Shown here one piece after another: positions 1 to 11,353 of a stretch of 64,000 bases of DNA. Below the pieces are notes generated by a model that worked only from the letters and a program-made list of their open reading frames with translations, did not search any database and was not told where the DNA came from. Within the stretch, counting starts at the first letter, position 1. Each line of letters starts with the position of its first letter. Where the stretch lies: NCBI RefSeq assembly GCF_000004195.4, contig NC_030677.2, positions 66,612,222-66,676,221 of the forward strand, read 5' to 3'. Source of the stretch: Xenopus tropicalis (taxonomy: Eukaryota; Chordata; Amphibia; Anura; Pipidae). Made by a program: the position numbers and the translations under genes.

Positions 1-336
1 ACCTTCCAAGCACAAGGGTGCAGAGCCTGCACCTCTGGTGGGGGAAGCAATTTTTTACGTGATAGGTGGCTATTAAGAACACATGAAATCAAGGTTTCTG
101 CAATGTTCAAAGGGCCTCTGCCACCCAACATACTCCTGTGCCACCATACCAACACACCTACAAAAGACTAATAATTACGTCTGAGTGTTTAATTGACAAT
201 TTCAAGAAGTTTCTGTGCTATAAACACAATGTTCATATTCTGTGTAAAGGGAGAAACATGACTGCACTGAAGCCTTATTTAAAGCGATCACAGCAAATTT
301 CCAACACTGAAAGTAAGCTGAAAAAAATATACTCAC

Positions 337-401
337 CATGCTGTTTTTGTTTAGGGTTGTACATTTTCCACCAACGAAATATAATGAATCCATCTTGTAT
401 T
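337..401 (-). CDS. bltp1: BLTP1 coding exon 4
   Basis: A 65-bp exon: one base completing an Arg codon, 21 codons, then one base of the next codon. The acceptor ttttcaatcttgtag precedes 401; the donor gtgagt is at 336-331. It encodes IQDGFIIFRWWKMYNPKQKQH, shown here only as the core QDGFIIFRWWKMYN, which is highly conserved in BLTP1. No further exon was recognised in bases 1-330, so the rest of this very long gene continues beyond the left edge. The four exons supply residues 1-117 of a protein normally about 5000 residues long. Confidence 0.94.
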
Positions 402-1183
402 CTACAAGATTGAAAATTGTTATTTTATGGAGTAACAGAACAAAATATCCAGTATGACTGCACAGTATATAAAAAGATGTGCATGTGTGTATGTCATAAG
501 CTGCCTATCAACTAACACCATAAAATATTTTCATTTTATTACATTCAAAGGTTATATCTGTCAGAACTGTTGCTGCCAAACAATATTGTGTGTGTATAGT
601 TGCCTATTTTATATGACTTCATACTAGTAAAAAAGCGTCTTTGAAGAGATACCATAGAATTTCAGAAAATCTGAGTATAGAAGGTGTTCCTTCCTGTATA
701 ATGCCATTTCACTGTACTTATCCACCCACAAACCCATATAATATCTTCTCTATCTCACTTACATATGCTTTAGTATTATTGACAACATTCCAAAAGTTAA
801 ACTATGTGAACTTTAGGCTGCACCCTGATCCAATGGCTGCACCCCCAATCTGCATTAACCCCTGCCATTTTTCCTCTGGTATGAAAGATTATGATCTCAA
901 AAGCAAAAGGAAGCTCTGAAATCATAAATGTCCTGTTTAATCAGAAGTTATTTTACTGATTTGATTTTTTTTCTGTATTTATTAAAAAGTGGAATATTCT
1001 ACAGACTTTTTTGAATATTGAAAGAAATGCAATTACAAGCAACTTTACAATATCTATTAGCTAGAAATTGCTTTATAATTATCTGTACATTCAATAGCAT
1101 GTATTCCTTTCAGTTCTAAGGTTCTACATCTTGAAACAGGCAGCAGAAGTCAGTTTTCCGCCAAGTTTGATAAATAAATAACT
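402..1183. other. BLTP1 intron 3, no recognised element
   Basis: AT-rich intron sequence between the exon at 337-401 and the MITE at 1184. Short open frames here have no recognisable product. Confidence 0.5.
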
Positions 1184-2047
1184 TTAAAGGACAAGGAAAG
1201 TCAAAATCTATTAAGCACACTATTAAATAGTACTACTATTGCTGTGTAAAAATGCTATATTCCTGGTTTGCCTAATAAAAGATTTATAGAGATACACGCA
1301 CTAGAAACTACATACTTGTTGCAGTGAACGGCGCCGCCATCTTGTCCAGCATGTCTGTATGGGCTATTGCTGAAAAGCACAGGCCCCCCCTCTGATCCCC
1401 GCACCTGTCAGCTCACAAACCCATATTCCCCCCCCCCCCCCGCTCTGATCCCCGCATCTGCCGACTCACAACTCCCCCCCCGCTCTGATTCCAGCACCTG
1501 CCAGCTCGCAAAACAACACCACTACCACCCGCCCCCCCCCCCCGATCCCATCGACTGCCGGCTTACAACTCACCGCCCCTGCCGAGACATCCCCCCCCCT
1601 CTGCTTTCAGCACCTGCCGCCATCCCCCCCGCTCGACGATTATAATATTTGGCCCAGGGTACAAGCTCTTATCTAATGAGGGGACCCCGTTGGCTGTGAG
1701 TTAGTGACATTGGTGACAAACATACAAATACGATAAGGCACTGAATTGGGCTCCCCGCACCTATCGTCTCGCTTCCCGCTTCACCTCCTGCCGGCTGTCC
1801 TTGTCTGCATCACCATAGCAACCAGATGCTCCTGCTGTGTGCGCATGTGCACGCTATGGTCAAATTGTCAGTGCAGGAGCGTTGCATTATGGGAATCTTC
1901 TCTACCCTGCTCAGCGTTTTTTTTTCCTGTTTAGCTTCTGATCTTCTGAACAGGTGAAGTATGGGGAGACTTAAGGGCACTATTGAGACAACTGAAGGTA
2001 TGCCTACAACTTGATTAACTCTTTATTAGCCTTTCCTTCTCCTTTAA
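1184..2047. mobile_element. T2/Kolobok-type MITE with GC-rich core
   Basis: The termini are TTAAAGGACAAGGAAAG at 1184 and the inverted form ending CTTTCCTTCTCCTTTAA at 2047. TTAA at both ends fits the TTAA target duplication and TTAAAGGRR termini known for Xenopus T2 MITEs (Kolobok group). The core (1380-1640) is C-rich, with loosely repeated units containing CCCGCACCTG. The last 160 bp are nearly identical to 22308-22473, showing a dispersed family. It lies in BLTP1 intron 3 and has no coding capacity. Confidence 0.8.
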
Positions 2048-2738
2048 AGCCACTGACAATTTGTAATTAATGTATATTGGAACTGGGCAGCAAAATTTCT
2101 AAATCATGGCTTCCCAACCACAATTACATTAATTTTTCATTAAAGAATTTTCACTGTTTAGGATCATGAAGACATACCCTATATAGCTTGGGATCCTATT
2201 TTTGAGTGCAGACCTACAGTAAAAGAAAGACCAAAAAAACAGGAAAAAAAGAGGAAAATGAAGGCCTCCTTCATCCTTTTTTAAACCCCTTCTGGTTTCT
2301 TGTTTATTGCCCAAGCTTGGCTCTGTTACCAGCCCTTGCTGAAGGCTTGCATCCTGCTTGATTATGCTATGCACTATCTGCCTATTTTTGGCTACCTGTC
2401 CTGACTGCTATCCCAAGAGCAGACAGCACTTTGTTATCTGAACTTCTATTGGTCAGCATTTTTATGCCATGTGTATGTTTTACATAGATAAGTTCTTCTG
2501 TACAGCACCATGGAGTGTTATTGCTCCAGCCACTGCCTGTGGGCCCACTTCCTGTCTAGAGGTTTACAGTACTGGGCGTGACCGCATGCAGTGGAATTTG
2601 GTGCTGACTTAATTGTTGGTATCAAGTTATTCCAGGGGAATGTTTACAATCTTAAGAAAAGCACAGACTGAATAATAATGACTAGTAAAAATGTTAAAAA
2701 TAGTTTAAAACTTCTTTTAAAAAGATTCTGAAATATAC
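2048..2738. other. BLTP1 intron 3, unannotated
   Basis: No gene, repeat terminus or tandem array recognised between the T2 MITE and exon 3. Confidence 0.5.
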
Positions 2739-2817
2739 CTGATAGACATATCTTCTGAGATATAATAGATTTCACGCAGCATGATTTTTCCAGAAAGGAC
2801 AGAGAAGGAAAAGGAGC
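2739..2817 (-). CDS. bltp1: BLTP1 coding exon 3
   Basis: A 79-bp exon. The acceptor ends AG at 2819-2818 and the donor is gtatat at 2738-2733. It begins with GC, completing the Gly codon left open by the exon at 7192, and ends with AG, the first two bases of an Arg codon completed by the exon at 337-401. It encodes SFSFSVLSGKIMLREIYYI then SEDMSI, the start of the chorein-like N-terminal segment (first beta strands of the lipid-conducting groove) of BLTP1. The human protein, as I recall it, differs only conservatively (V for I, V for L, T for S). The intervening intron to the left is 2.3 kb. Confidence 0.94.
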
Positions 2818-3296
2818 CTGTGGTACAAAATGAAATGTGTCCTTTAGATATAAACAATAATACAATAATAATCATTTACAGCAAAAGGCATGATGTTACC
2901 TACATCCATTAAAATCAGATGGTCAGTGTATGTGAAGAAGGGAAAAGGAATGCATCCTACACAATAAATGCTAAAGTTGCATTTTAAGAAATTTACAACA
3001 ATTTTATTTACACCTGAAAACAATGGATAATAAAATCAATAGATAGAGGAGAACAAAAAAGGCAAAATCACTAGTTATGCCAACTTTATAAGGGGTTGTT
3101 TACCTTTAAATACATTTTATGTTAAAATAAAGTTTGATTTGCTTTTAATACAAAAAAAAAAAGCATTTTACAGCAAATGAAAATGAAAGTCAAGTATGAA
3201 TATGCCAAGTATGGTTAAATAAGTATATGAGTGGATTTAAGTGGTATATTGCAGATTACCAATACGATGACTTAATAGTGGGATCACACAGGTTAA
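2818..3296. other. BLTP1 intron 2, start
   Basis: AT-rich sequence. A weak match to the common frog motif 'aaggggttgtttaccttt' at about 3091 suggests a decayed T2-like MITE, but no second terminus is visible. Confidence 0.35.
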
Positions 3297-3600
3297 ACAA
3301 AGACCCCTTATCCGGAAACCCGTTATCCAGAAAGCTCCAAATTACGGAAAGCCCGTCTTCCATAGACTCCATTTTAATCAAATAATTCAGAATTTTAAAA
3401 CTAATTTCCTTTTTCTCTGTAATAATAAAACAGTACCTTGTAATTTATCCCAACTAAGATATAATCAATCCTTATTAGATGCAAAACAATCCTATTGGGT
3501 TTAATTAATGTTTTATTGATTTTTTAGCAGACTTAAGGTATGGAGATCCAAATTACGGAAAGACCCCTTTATCCGGAATACCCTTGGTCCCTGGAATGGT
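3297..3600 (-). mobile_element. palindromic MITE, 'ttatccggaaacc' family
   Basis: Both ends carry related inverted motifs (ccttatccggaaacccg and the partner ggaaagacccctttatccgg). The core shares 'taatttatcccaactaagatataatcaat' with other copies at 4231-4371/6751-6930, 31846-32147, 32150-32398 and 56612-56882. Ends are decayed, so the target duplication is not readable. Superfamily not assigned. Confidence 0.65.
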
Positions 3601-4230
3601 AAGGAAATGACTAGTCCCATGTGATATTTTAAAAATTAAATATAAAACAAATCTGTTTGTGTTTTTGAAAAACGGATTACAATGCAAGATTCTGCTGGAG
3701 AAGCTGATGTGTTTTATAAAAAAAGTTTATCCATGACAGTATTCCTTTAAATGCAGTGAAAGACAGAGGGTAGTGGCACCAAAAATACATGAAATACAGT
3801 GAGAATCAGTGGGAACTTTAGCCCAAAAACATTAAATACAATTAGGGATTTCTTAGGGCAATTTCTTAGGGATTTTTTACACCCCAGACTCCATTACCCT
3901 TCCAAAAAGCAGGTTTACCGACGACTTAAGAACATGTTAGCATTGTAATAATCAAAACATAATTGTTTGCATTGCTAAACCTGCTTCCATGCCCACCTAA
4001 TGGTAGACATGAGAATAGCACCCAAGAAAAAGAAACCCTATTTTCTATTATGCTTATGTGAAAGCAGATCTAATGTGTAGCGCTAGCTTCTTCTGAAAGC
4101 TTGGACTCAGGCACAATGCACTCAGATGGCACCTACACACCAATATTACAGCTAAAAAAAATAATACATTTGTTCGTTCAAGAATACATTTTTTTAAATG
4201 ACAATGAATTATTTGCAATGTAAACGGTGT
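3601..4230. other. BLTP1 intron 2, unannotated
   Basis: No recognised element or exon. Confidence 0.4.
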
Positions 4231-4371
4231 ACAGGTATGTGACTTGTTATCCAGAATGCTCAGGACCTGGGATTTTTCCTGATAAGGGATCTTTCCTTAA
4301 TTTGGATCTGCATAACTTAAGTCTGCTAAAAATCATTTAAATATTGAATAAACACAAAAGTCTTGTTTTAT
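4231..4371 (+). mobile_element. palindromic MITE, left half (split by CR1)
   Basis: Begins gtacaggtatgtgacttg, the terminus of the family also seen at 3297 and 31846. The element stops abruptly at the CR1 3' end and resumes at 6751 with the expected continuation 'aggattaattatatcttag'. The MITE is therefore older than the CR1 insertion. Confidence 0.75.
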
Positions 4372-6750
4372 AGTAACATAGTAAGTTGGGTTGAAAAAAG
4401 ACATACGTCCATCAAGTTCAACCATAATGCCTATATTTAACCTGCCTAACTACTAGTTGATCCAGAGGAAGGCAAAAAACCCCATCTGAAGCCTCTCTAA
4501 TTTGCCGCAGGAAAAAATTCCTTCCTGACTCCAAGATGGCAATCGGACCAGTCCCTGGATCAACTAGTACTAAGAGCTATCTCCCATAACCCTGTATTCC
4601 CTCACTTGCTAAGAATCCATCCAGCCCCTTCTTAAAGTTATATAATGTATCAGCCAGCACGACTGATTCGGGGAGGGAATTCCAGAACTTCACAGCTCTC
4701 ACTGTAAAAAATCCTTTCGGAATATTTAACCTCCCTTCTTCTAAACGGAGTGGGTGCCCTCGTGTCCGTTGGAAGGACCTACTGGTAAATAAAGCATTAG
4801 AAAGGTTATTATATGATCCCCTTATATATTTATACATAGTTATCATGTCACCTCTTAAGCGCCTCTTCTCCAGTGTAAACAGACCCAACTTGGCCAGTCT
4901 TTCTTCATAACTGAGACTTTCCATACCCTTTACCAGCTTAGTTGCCCTTCTCTGGACCCTCTCTAACTCAATAATGTCCCGTTTGAGCACTGGAGACCAA
5001 AACTGAACAGCATATTCTAGATGGGGCCTTACCAGCGCTCTGTAAAGGGGAAGAATAACCCCCTCCTCCCGTAAATCTATACCCCTTTTAATACAGCTCA
5101 AAACCTTATTTGCCCTTGCAGCTGCTGCCTGGCATTGCTTGCTACAGCCAAGTTTAATATCTACAAGGACTCCAAGGTCCTTCTCCATTATGGATTTGCC
5201 TAGTGCAGTCCCATTAAGGGTATACGGGGCTTGCATATTTTTACATCCCAGGTGCATGACCTTACATTTATCCACATTAAATCTCATCTGCCACTTAGCT
5301 GCCCAGATTGCCAGTTGGTCAAGATCCTGCTGCAGGGATGTCACATCCTGCATAGAATTGACTGGTCTGCAGAGTTTTGTGTCATCTGCAAACACTGATA
5401 CATTACTCATAATACCCTCCCCTAAGTCATTTATGAACAAATTAAACAAAAGTGGACCCAGTACAGAACCCTGAGGGACCCCACTGAGAACCTTATTCCA
5501 AGTAGAGAATGTGCCATTAACAACCACCCTCTGTACCCGATCCTGTAGCCAGTTTTCTATCCATGTGCAAACGACTTCACTAAGACCAATATACCTTAGC
5601 TTAGAAAGCAGTCGTTTGTGGGGAACGGTATCAAATGCTTTGGCAAAATCCAAATAGATTATATCTACTGCATCCCCACTGTCCAGCTTCTTACTTACCT
5701 CATCATAAAAAGCAATTAAATTAGTCTGACATGACCTGTCCTTCATAAAGCCATGCTGATTACTGCTCATAATGCCATTCTCCAGTACATAATTTTGTAT
5801 GTGATCCCTTAACAAGCCTTCAAATAACTTGCCCACCACGGATGTCAAACTTACAGGCCTATAATTGCCAGGCTGAGATCTTACTCCCTTTTTAAATATG
5901 GGAATGACATTCGCCTTCTTCCAATCCCTAGGTACCATACCTGATGAAAGCGAGTCTGAGAATATCAGAAACAAGGGCCACTGCAATTCTGCCCCTAGCT
6001 CTCTCAGTACCCGAGGGTGTATTCCATCTGGCCCAGGTGCCTTGTTTACATTTATCGTGTGTAACCCTTTAAGCACCATATCCTGTGCCAACCACTGTGT
6101 ATTTGGAGCTGAGGCAACAGTGCAGCTCTTAGGTGGGACTTGGCCCTCTGGCTCCTCTACTGTATACACATAAGAAAAGAACTGGTTAAGCACATCTGCC
6201 TTTTCTGTATCTGCTGTAACCATATTGTTACTATAACTCAATGGTGCCACACTCTCAACCTGCATCTTTTTACTATTAATATACTTAAAAAACTTTTTGG
6301 GGTTAGTCTTGGCCTCGGCCGCGATGCGCTCCTCATTTTCTATCTTTGCGTTCCGGATTGCTTTTTTACAACACTTGTTATAGTGTTTATAATCATTAAA
6401 CGCATCTACTGTCCCCTCTGACTTATATTTCTTAAAAGCTTTCCTTTTTCTCCCTATTAACTTCTTTACCTCAGAGTTAAGCCACATAGGGTGATTCTTA
6501 ACACTTCTACTTTTTCTTATTAATGGAATGAATTGAGAACAGTAATGATTTAATATCATTTTAAATGACAACCATTTCTGTTCTGTGTTTTTATCAGAAA
6601 ACATAATGCCCCAATCTATGCCCTGAAGCGCTGCCCTTAAGGAGCTAAAATTTGCCTTCCTAAAATTCAGTGTCTTTGTTGCCCCCGTGTAAATTTGTTT
6701 CCTGCACCAAACATCAAATGAAATAACATTATGGTCACTATTACCCAGGA
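4372..6750 (-). mobile_element. CR1 LINE, 5'-truncated
   Basis: The minus-strand element ends at 4372 with the CR1-type tail (repeats of a ctatgttac-like unit after 'gtcttttttcaaccc') and is truncated at 6750, at the very end of the endonuclease domain. It sits inside a palindromic MITE, which gives an exact empty-site reference. As usual for CR1, no target duplication is visible. It lies in BLTP1 intron 2 in the same orientation as the gene. Confidence 0.9.
4577..6748 (-). CDS. CR1 ORF2 fragment: reverse transcriptase, open frame, no EN
   Basis: An uninterrupted frame of 723 codons on the minus strand. It opens with the last endonuclease residues (LGNSDHNVISF, with the catalytic SDH) at 6748, so the Met at 6604 is only an internal residue. 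Reverse transcriptase motifs follow in order: NKAPGPDGIHPRVL, NYRPVSLTSVVGKL, YLDFAKAFDTVPH, GVPQGSVLGPLLFN and the catalytic FADDTKL. The C-terminal CR1-specific region ends NFKKGLDGFLASEGIQGYGR just before the 3' tail. Intact ORF2 proteins of this group are about 1000 residues, so roughly 280 N-terminal residues (nearly all of the endonuclease) are gone. It cannot be an autonomous element. The lack of stops suggests a recent insertion. Confidence 0.92.
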   Translation of the reverse strand: MGNSDHNVISFDVWCRKQIYTGATKTLNFRKANFSSLRAALQGIDWGIMFSDKNTEQKWLSFKMILNHYCSQFIPLIRKSRSVKNHPMWLNSEVKKLIGRKRKAFKKYKSEGTVDAFNDYKHYNKCCKKAIRNAKIENEERIAAEAKTNPKKFFKYINSKKMQVESVAPLSYSNNMVTADTEKADVLNQFFSYVYTVEEPEGQVPPKSCTVASAPNTQWLAQDMVLKGLHTINVNKAPGPDGIHPRVLRELGAELQWPLFLIFSDSLSSGMVPRDWKKANVIPIFKKGVRSQPGNYRPVSLTSVVGKLFEGLLRDHIQNYVLENGIMSSNQHGFMKDRSCQTNLIAFYDEVSKKLDSGDAVDIIYLDFAKAFDTVPHKRLLSKLRYIGLSEVVCTWIENWLQDRVQRVVVNGTFSTWNKVLSGVPQGSVLGPLLFNLFINDLGEGIMSNVSVFADDTKLCRPVNSMQDVTSLQQDLDQLAIWAAKWQMRFNVDKCKVMHLGCKNMQAPYTLNGTALGKSIMEKDLGVLVDIKLGCSKQCQAAAARANKVLSCIKRGIDLREEGVILPLYRALVRPHLEYAVQFWSPVLKRDIIELERVQRRATKLVKGMESLSYEERLAKLGLFTLEKRRLRGDMITMYKYIRGSYNNLSNALFTSRSFQRTRGHPLRLEEGRLNIPKGFFTVRAVKFWNSLPESVVLADTLYNFKKGLDGFLASEGIQGYGR

Positions 6751-6930
6751 TTAGGATTAATTATATCTTAGTTGGGATCAAGTACAAGGTACTGTTTTAT
6801 TATTACAGAGAAAAAGGAAAGGATTTTTAAAAATTGGATTTTTTTATAATGAAGTCTATGGGAGATGGTCTTTCCGTAATTCGGAACTTTCTGGATAACG
6901 GGTTTCCAGATAAGAATCCCATACCTGTAA
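6751..6930 (+). mobile_element. palindromic MITE, right half (split by CR1)
   Basis: Continues the copy begun at 4231 and ends with 'tccagataagaatcccatacctgta', the inverted partner of gtacaggtatg. See the left-half entry. Confidence 0.75.
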
Positions 6931-7191
6931 TTTTAAAATAAAAAGTACACCATAAAAATCATGACATTGTTCCCTTAACTTAAAGGTAGATGCCAGTGTT
7001 AACCTTCCCCGGTATCAAAAATTGGTTATTTTCTACCCCAGGCCAAGAATTCTTAAGCAGAGTGCATTATTTTAAAAGTAATGATAATCTAGGTTAGGGT
7101 AGAGTATAAACAATATGGCACTCCTAGTGATTTCAACATTAAAAAGAGAGAAATATCAGAGAGACTTATGAATGCATCCAGCAATCCTTAC
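6931..7191. other. BLTP1 intron 2, next to exon 2
   Basis: No recognised element. Confidence 0.4.
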
Positions 7192-7308
7192 CAATGTGTA
7201 TATATCCATTTTTGTACAGTCTGTTCAGTACCAGCGTTAATATGAGTCCAATATTTCGGGAATTATAATACGTTAGATAAATAATCCATCCACAAGACAA
7301 AATGGTAG
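7192..7308 (-). CDS. bltp1: BLTP1 coding exon 2 (ER membrane anchor)
   Basis: A 117-bp exon. The acceptor tttttcccgcag precedes 7308 and the donor gtaagg follows 7192. It starts with the last two bases of a split Ala codon and ends with the first base of a split Gly codon. It encodes TILSCGWIIYLTYYNSRN followed by IGLILTLVLNRLYKNGYIHI. Together with the end of the preceding exon (VVWLLVA) this gives a hydrophobic segment at about residues 25-47, the N-terminal transmembrane helix that holds BLTP1 in the ER. A second hydrophobic patch (IGLILTLVL) follows. The order and residues match BLTP1 family knowledge. Introns of 4.0 kb (right) and 4.4 kb (left) flank it; the left one contains a sense-oriented CR1 LINE. 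Confidence 0.95.
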
Positions 7309-9853
7309 CTGCGGGAAAAAAATAAAAATGTAAAACACATAGGTCCCCCAAAAAGCTTCAGTTTAACTTTTCCAACCAAAATTAATGGGTGCTACGTACA
7401 AGATTTAGCTAACAAGTTAGCACATTTATATTATCTATATAAATATAGGTATATCTCTATCGCTCTTGTGATCTCTCTAGATGATACTTGATCCACACTA
7501 AATAAAAAGGCATGCACCATCAGTTTAACATGCCATAGTGGGCAGTGAAACATTGCATCAACATACATACATACATACATACATACAGAGTATACTGTTC
7601 ATCAGACTGGGGAATTGGCTGGTTAGAGCTTCATGCTCTGCCAGCTTAGAAGCAGGGATAAATCAGTAATGGTATGCAGAACCGTGGAGAGGAGAAAACC
7701 ACAGCAAGCACTAATGTACAACTTCAGAATAATGCTGAATTTAAACTGATGTTATTTGAAAACAAGGTTGTTTACAACTAAAGATTTAAATGCAGGTATC
7801 TTTGTTCCATAACAAATGCTCATTATTACTTCTGTACAACCCAATGAGCCCCAGTAATTAGCTGCATTCTCAGACAATGCTTAATCCAGAGGACGGCAAC
7901 ATTTCTTGAGTTTGCATCAAAAAGGACAAAATAATTCCTGATTTCAAAGTGGCACAAGGATAAGTCCTTTAGTTTAAAAAACTCCATCCTAATATTATTT
8001 TTTTATGTATATTTTTGTTTTTCTAATCTTCCAGGCCCCTTTATTTTACAGCTTTACTGTTATCACTGGAAAAAAATGCCTTTTCTTTCTTCCTCGCTGT
8101 TACTGCCGTGCTTCTGTAGCCATATTAGACAACTAAGCAACAAAACAGTACAGACCTACCTGGTTCCAATAATCTTTGTAAATTCCATTTTCATTAATTA
8201 TTTTCTCTTTTGGAACAACAAAAGTTGCAACTTTCTGGTTCTAGAGAAGTTATGTCCTTTTCACTTGTATAGCTTTAAAAGAGCTATCAGAATGATTTAG
8301 GTTTAGCACTAGTGCAAAGTTAAACATTAATTTATAAATTCTGCCACAGAAAATGTATTGAATGTCATCCTAAAGGAAGAAAATGGTTTACATTTTCCAT
8401 GCAGAATAGTGCAGGGAAAGTCTCCCAACAGTGGGCCAGTATTTGGTTAGACCCAGTTATTTAAAACAGGGTTGCAGATTTATGAAAGCATGGTTATAGT
8501 CACACCTCTATATTCCAAACAATAAATACGCCTTCATTCTCAAACATGAACTTCATTGTTCTTTAGGTTTGGTCACCCAACCACTGCACTGAAAACAAAA
8601 CAGTTTTGAATCCGATGAATTATGATACCTCTCTGTAAAGGCTGTATAAAAACACAGGATGTCCAAACTCCAAATAGCTCAATTTATGTCCCTGTTCAAC
8701 TAAGTATGCAACTAATAATATAAACCACAGCCCATGCTGCAAGGCCATGCTTTATTGTGGGAATATAATTCTAACCACTGAGCTAAGAAAGGTAATATGG
8801 AATACTGAAGACAGCAAGCATGAAAGACAATATATGGCTAACACTACAAGCTGATTCAGTAACATATGCAGAGAAGCCAATGGAAATCTGAAAAAATATA
8901 TATAGTCTGAATGTATCCATTAACAAATTCCTGCCTTGGAACAGCATACCAGTAGTCACAAATATAATGCTATGTTCTCTTTATGCCTATAGATAATTCC
9001 CTTGCTAAGGAAATATGACATCTCATAATAATAGGTATAAATGTAAAGATGCAGAATAGGACTGGTCTATACGTTCTTTATGCATTTATAAGGTGCCAAG
9101 ATGTCCCGCAGAGCTTACTTACTTACTACAGCCTATTTAAAGAAAAAATGAGAGACATTTTCAGCAGCATATTAGTTCCACTTCAGTTTTCTTGTAGGCC
9201 CTACAAAAGACTTTCATGTGACATCTAATTGCTGAATAAGCAAAAGATAATAATCATCAGCTGAGAAATTTATAAATTAGGTCGACAGTTCCCTGACACT
9301 AACTTGCTACTGGGCATATGTTGATTTCAAAACTGCCATAACCTAAAAGAGCTAAGCTCAGCGTGTTTTGTTCCATACCAAACAAAGCCATATCAGCTAA
9401 TGACAAATCCTATTACCCGTTAACCTCAACGTACTGTGAACATATGTAGCAGACTACAATAATGAATAATAAATATATAACTATTAAATCGAACAGCAGT
9501 TAAATCTTAAACTCTATAAACTGAACTGTCATGGATCAATAAAACCCCCATAAAATCTTTTTACACTATAAAGCTCTTAGAGATTACTTGACTTTTAGAA
9601 TCACACACAGAGAAATCCTTTCATGCAATTTCTGCCCATTATAAATAATATATATATATGCTTATACTAATGCTCAGCCCTGTGAATATCATGTACCAGT
9701 TGCACAGTAACACAGTGATGCGAGGTGGGCTTACACCTTACCCCACTAGTGTGCTTTTTGTTTTTAAAACTAACTTCTAGACCTTTTAAGTCATCCACAT
9801 ATCTTGTAACCTGCTGTGTTAGTGGCATTAGTGTAAAGGAAGACTGTAGAAGG
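7309..9853. other. BLTP1 intron 1, mostly unannotated
   Basis: A short (acat)n microsatellite occupies about 7560-7587 and a (ta)n run about 9647-9659. Otherwise AT-rich sequence in which I see no exon or element terminus. Confidence 0.45.
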
Positions 9854-9861
9854 AATTAGAT

Positions 9862-11142
9862 CAGTGCTGTCCAACTGACGGCCCGCGACCCCCCTCTGTG
9901 TGGCCCCCCACCTCTCTGGCTGCTTTGATGGCTTAACTTTGTGTATGCTTTAAATGGTATCAGTACTGAGCTTAACTGGCCCCCTGCATGGTTCACACCT
10001 CAGATTCAGCCTGTAATTCACCTGTAATCCCTCTGTATTGTTTAAAAATGTAATCCCCTGTACTGTTTACACCTTTTAATCTCTGCATTGTTCACCCCCT
10101 GCATTGTTCAAACCTCAGGCTCAGGATGTAATCACCCACATAGTTCTCCTGTTCATATCTCAGACATAGTATGTACTGCCTGGCCTATGCTGCCTGTGTG
10201 TAGGCAGCATAGGGTAGGCAGAGTATGGCACATAGGCAACATAGGGCAGGGAGGGTATGGCACACAGACAGGGTAGGGCAGGCAGAGTATGGCACACACA
10301 GGCAGCATAGGGCAGGCAGAGTATGGTACGTACAGGCATAATTGGGGAGGCAGAGCATGGCATACACAGGCAGCATAGGGCAGGCAGAGTATGGCATTCA
10401 CAGGCAGCATAGGGCAGGCAGAGTATGGCACACACAGGCAGGGTAGGGCAGGCAGAGTATGGTATACACAGGCAGGGTAGGGCAGGCAGAGTATGGTATA
10501 CACAGGCAGGGTAGGGCAGGCAGAGTATGGTATACACAGGCAGGGTAGGGCAGGCAGAGTATGGTATACACAGGCAGGGTAGGGCAGGCAGAGTATGGCA
10601 CACACAGGCAGGGCAGGCAGAGTATGGTATACACAGGCAGGGTAGGGCAGGAAGAGTATGGCACACACAGACAGCATAGGACAGACAAAGTATGGCACAC
10701 ACAGGCAGTATAGGGCAGGCAGTATGGCCTGTATGTGCCATACTCTGCCTACCTGCTGCCTGTGGGAGGTGAACCTGGCAGGGGTTTGTTCTGGGAGTTT
10801 AGCAGTTGGAAATAGCCATTAAATGGTCCCTAAGGTGTGAAATTATATGCTGGGGGTTGCTGTGCTATCCACAGGGGAGGAGGAGGCATATGAATTTATG
10901 GGTGTGTCTTAATATGACTTAATATAATTCTTTCACATATGAATGAGGGTTGATATCACTGCAGTGAGGACCAAGCATTTGGGTTTTTGCTGCACTACCA
11001 CCATTGTGATAAAATCGGTGTAGTTTAAAGTGGGTGTGGTTTAAAAAGGGGGGGTGGCCAAAACTGGCTTCCATTCGCGGCCCTCCACCATGTATACGAG
11101 AGAAATTCCAGCCCTCGGCACCGCAGAAGATGGACAGCACTG
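9862..11142. mobile_element. non-autonomous hAT transposon with minisatellite
   Basis: Terminal inverted repeats are CAGTGCTGTCCAACT at 9862 and CAGTGCTGTCCATCT (as complement) ending at 11142. A perfect 8-bp target duplication, aattagat, flanks it at 9854-9861 and 11143-11150, the length expected for hAT. The 1281-bp body has no transposase frame; a 34-bp tandem array fills its middle. It lies in BLTP1 intron 1. Confidence 0.93.
10198..10728. repeat. 34-bp minisatellite inside the hAT element
   Basis: About 15 copies of a 34-bp unit with core ggcagagtatggtatacaca and variants (cacaca, cataca) separated by caggcagggtaggg or caggcagcataggg. The unit length is not a multiple of three, so all three frames on the minus strand stay open by periodicity; they are not genes. 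Confidence 0.95.
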
Positions 11143-11353
11143 AATTAGATCATTCAAAAGTGTAAGCAATTTCATTTGTGCTGTTTTTTGTGGAAACAAG
11201 ATGCAATGTGTACAAAGCTGTTTCTTGTTTCTAACATGCCACATCATTATCAGCACTGATAGAAGAAAAAAGTAAACCTATGTTTGCTGGTATGAGTTCC
11301 AAGGGGAAAGATAAGAATGTATTCATTTTCTCAGTACAAGAATCAAAACTTAC

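Noticed and set aside
1367..1645. Pro-rich 92-codon frame
   Set aside because: It is the C-rich core of a T2/Kolobok MITE.
4577..6604. Taking the Met at 6604 as the start of a host reverse-transcriptase gene
   Set aside because: The frame stays open upstream to 6748 and includes the end of the CR1 endonuclease; it is a truncated LINE, not a domesticated gene with its own start.
10153..10741. Long Cys/Pro-rich minus-strand frames (CLPYPACVYHTLPALP-like)
   Set aside because: They are translations of a 34-bp tandem array; all three frames are open by periodicity and the array lies inside a hAT element.
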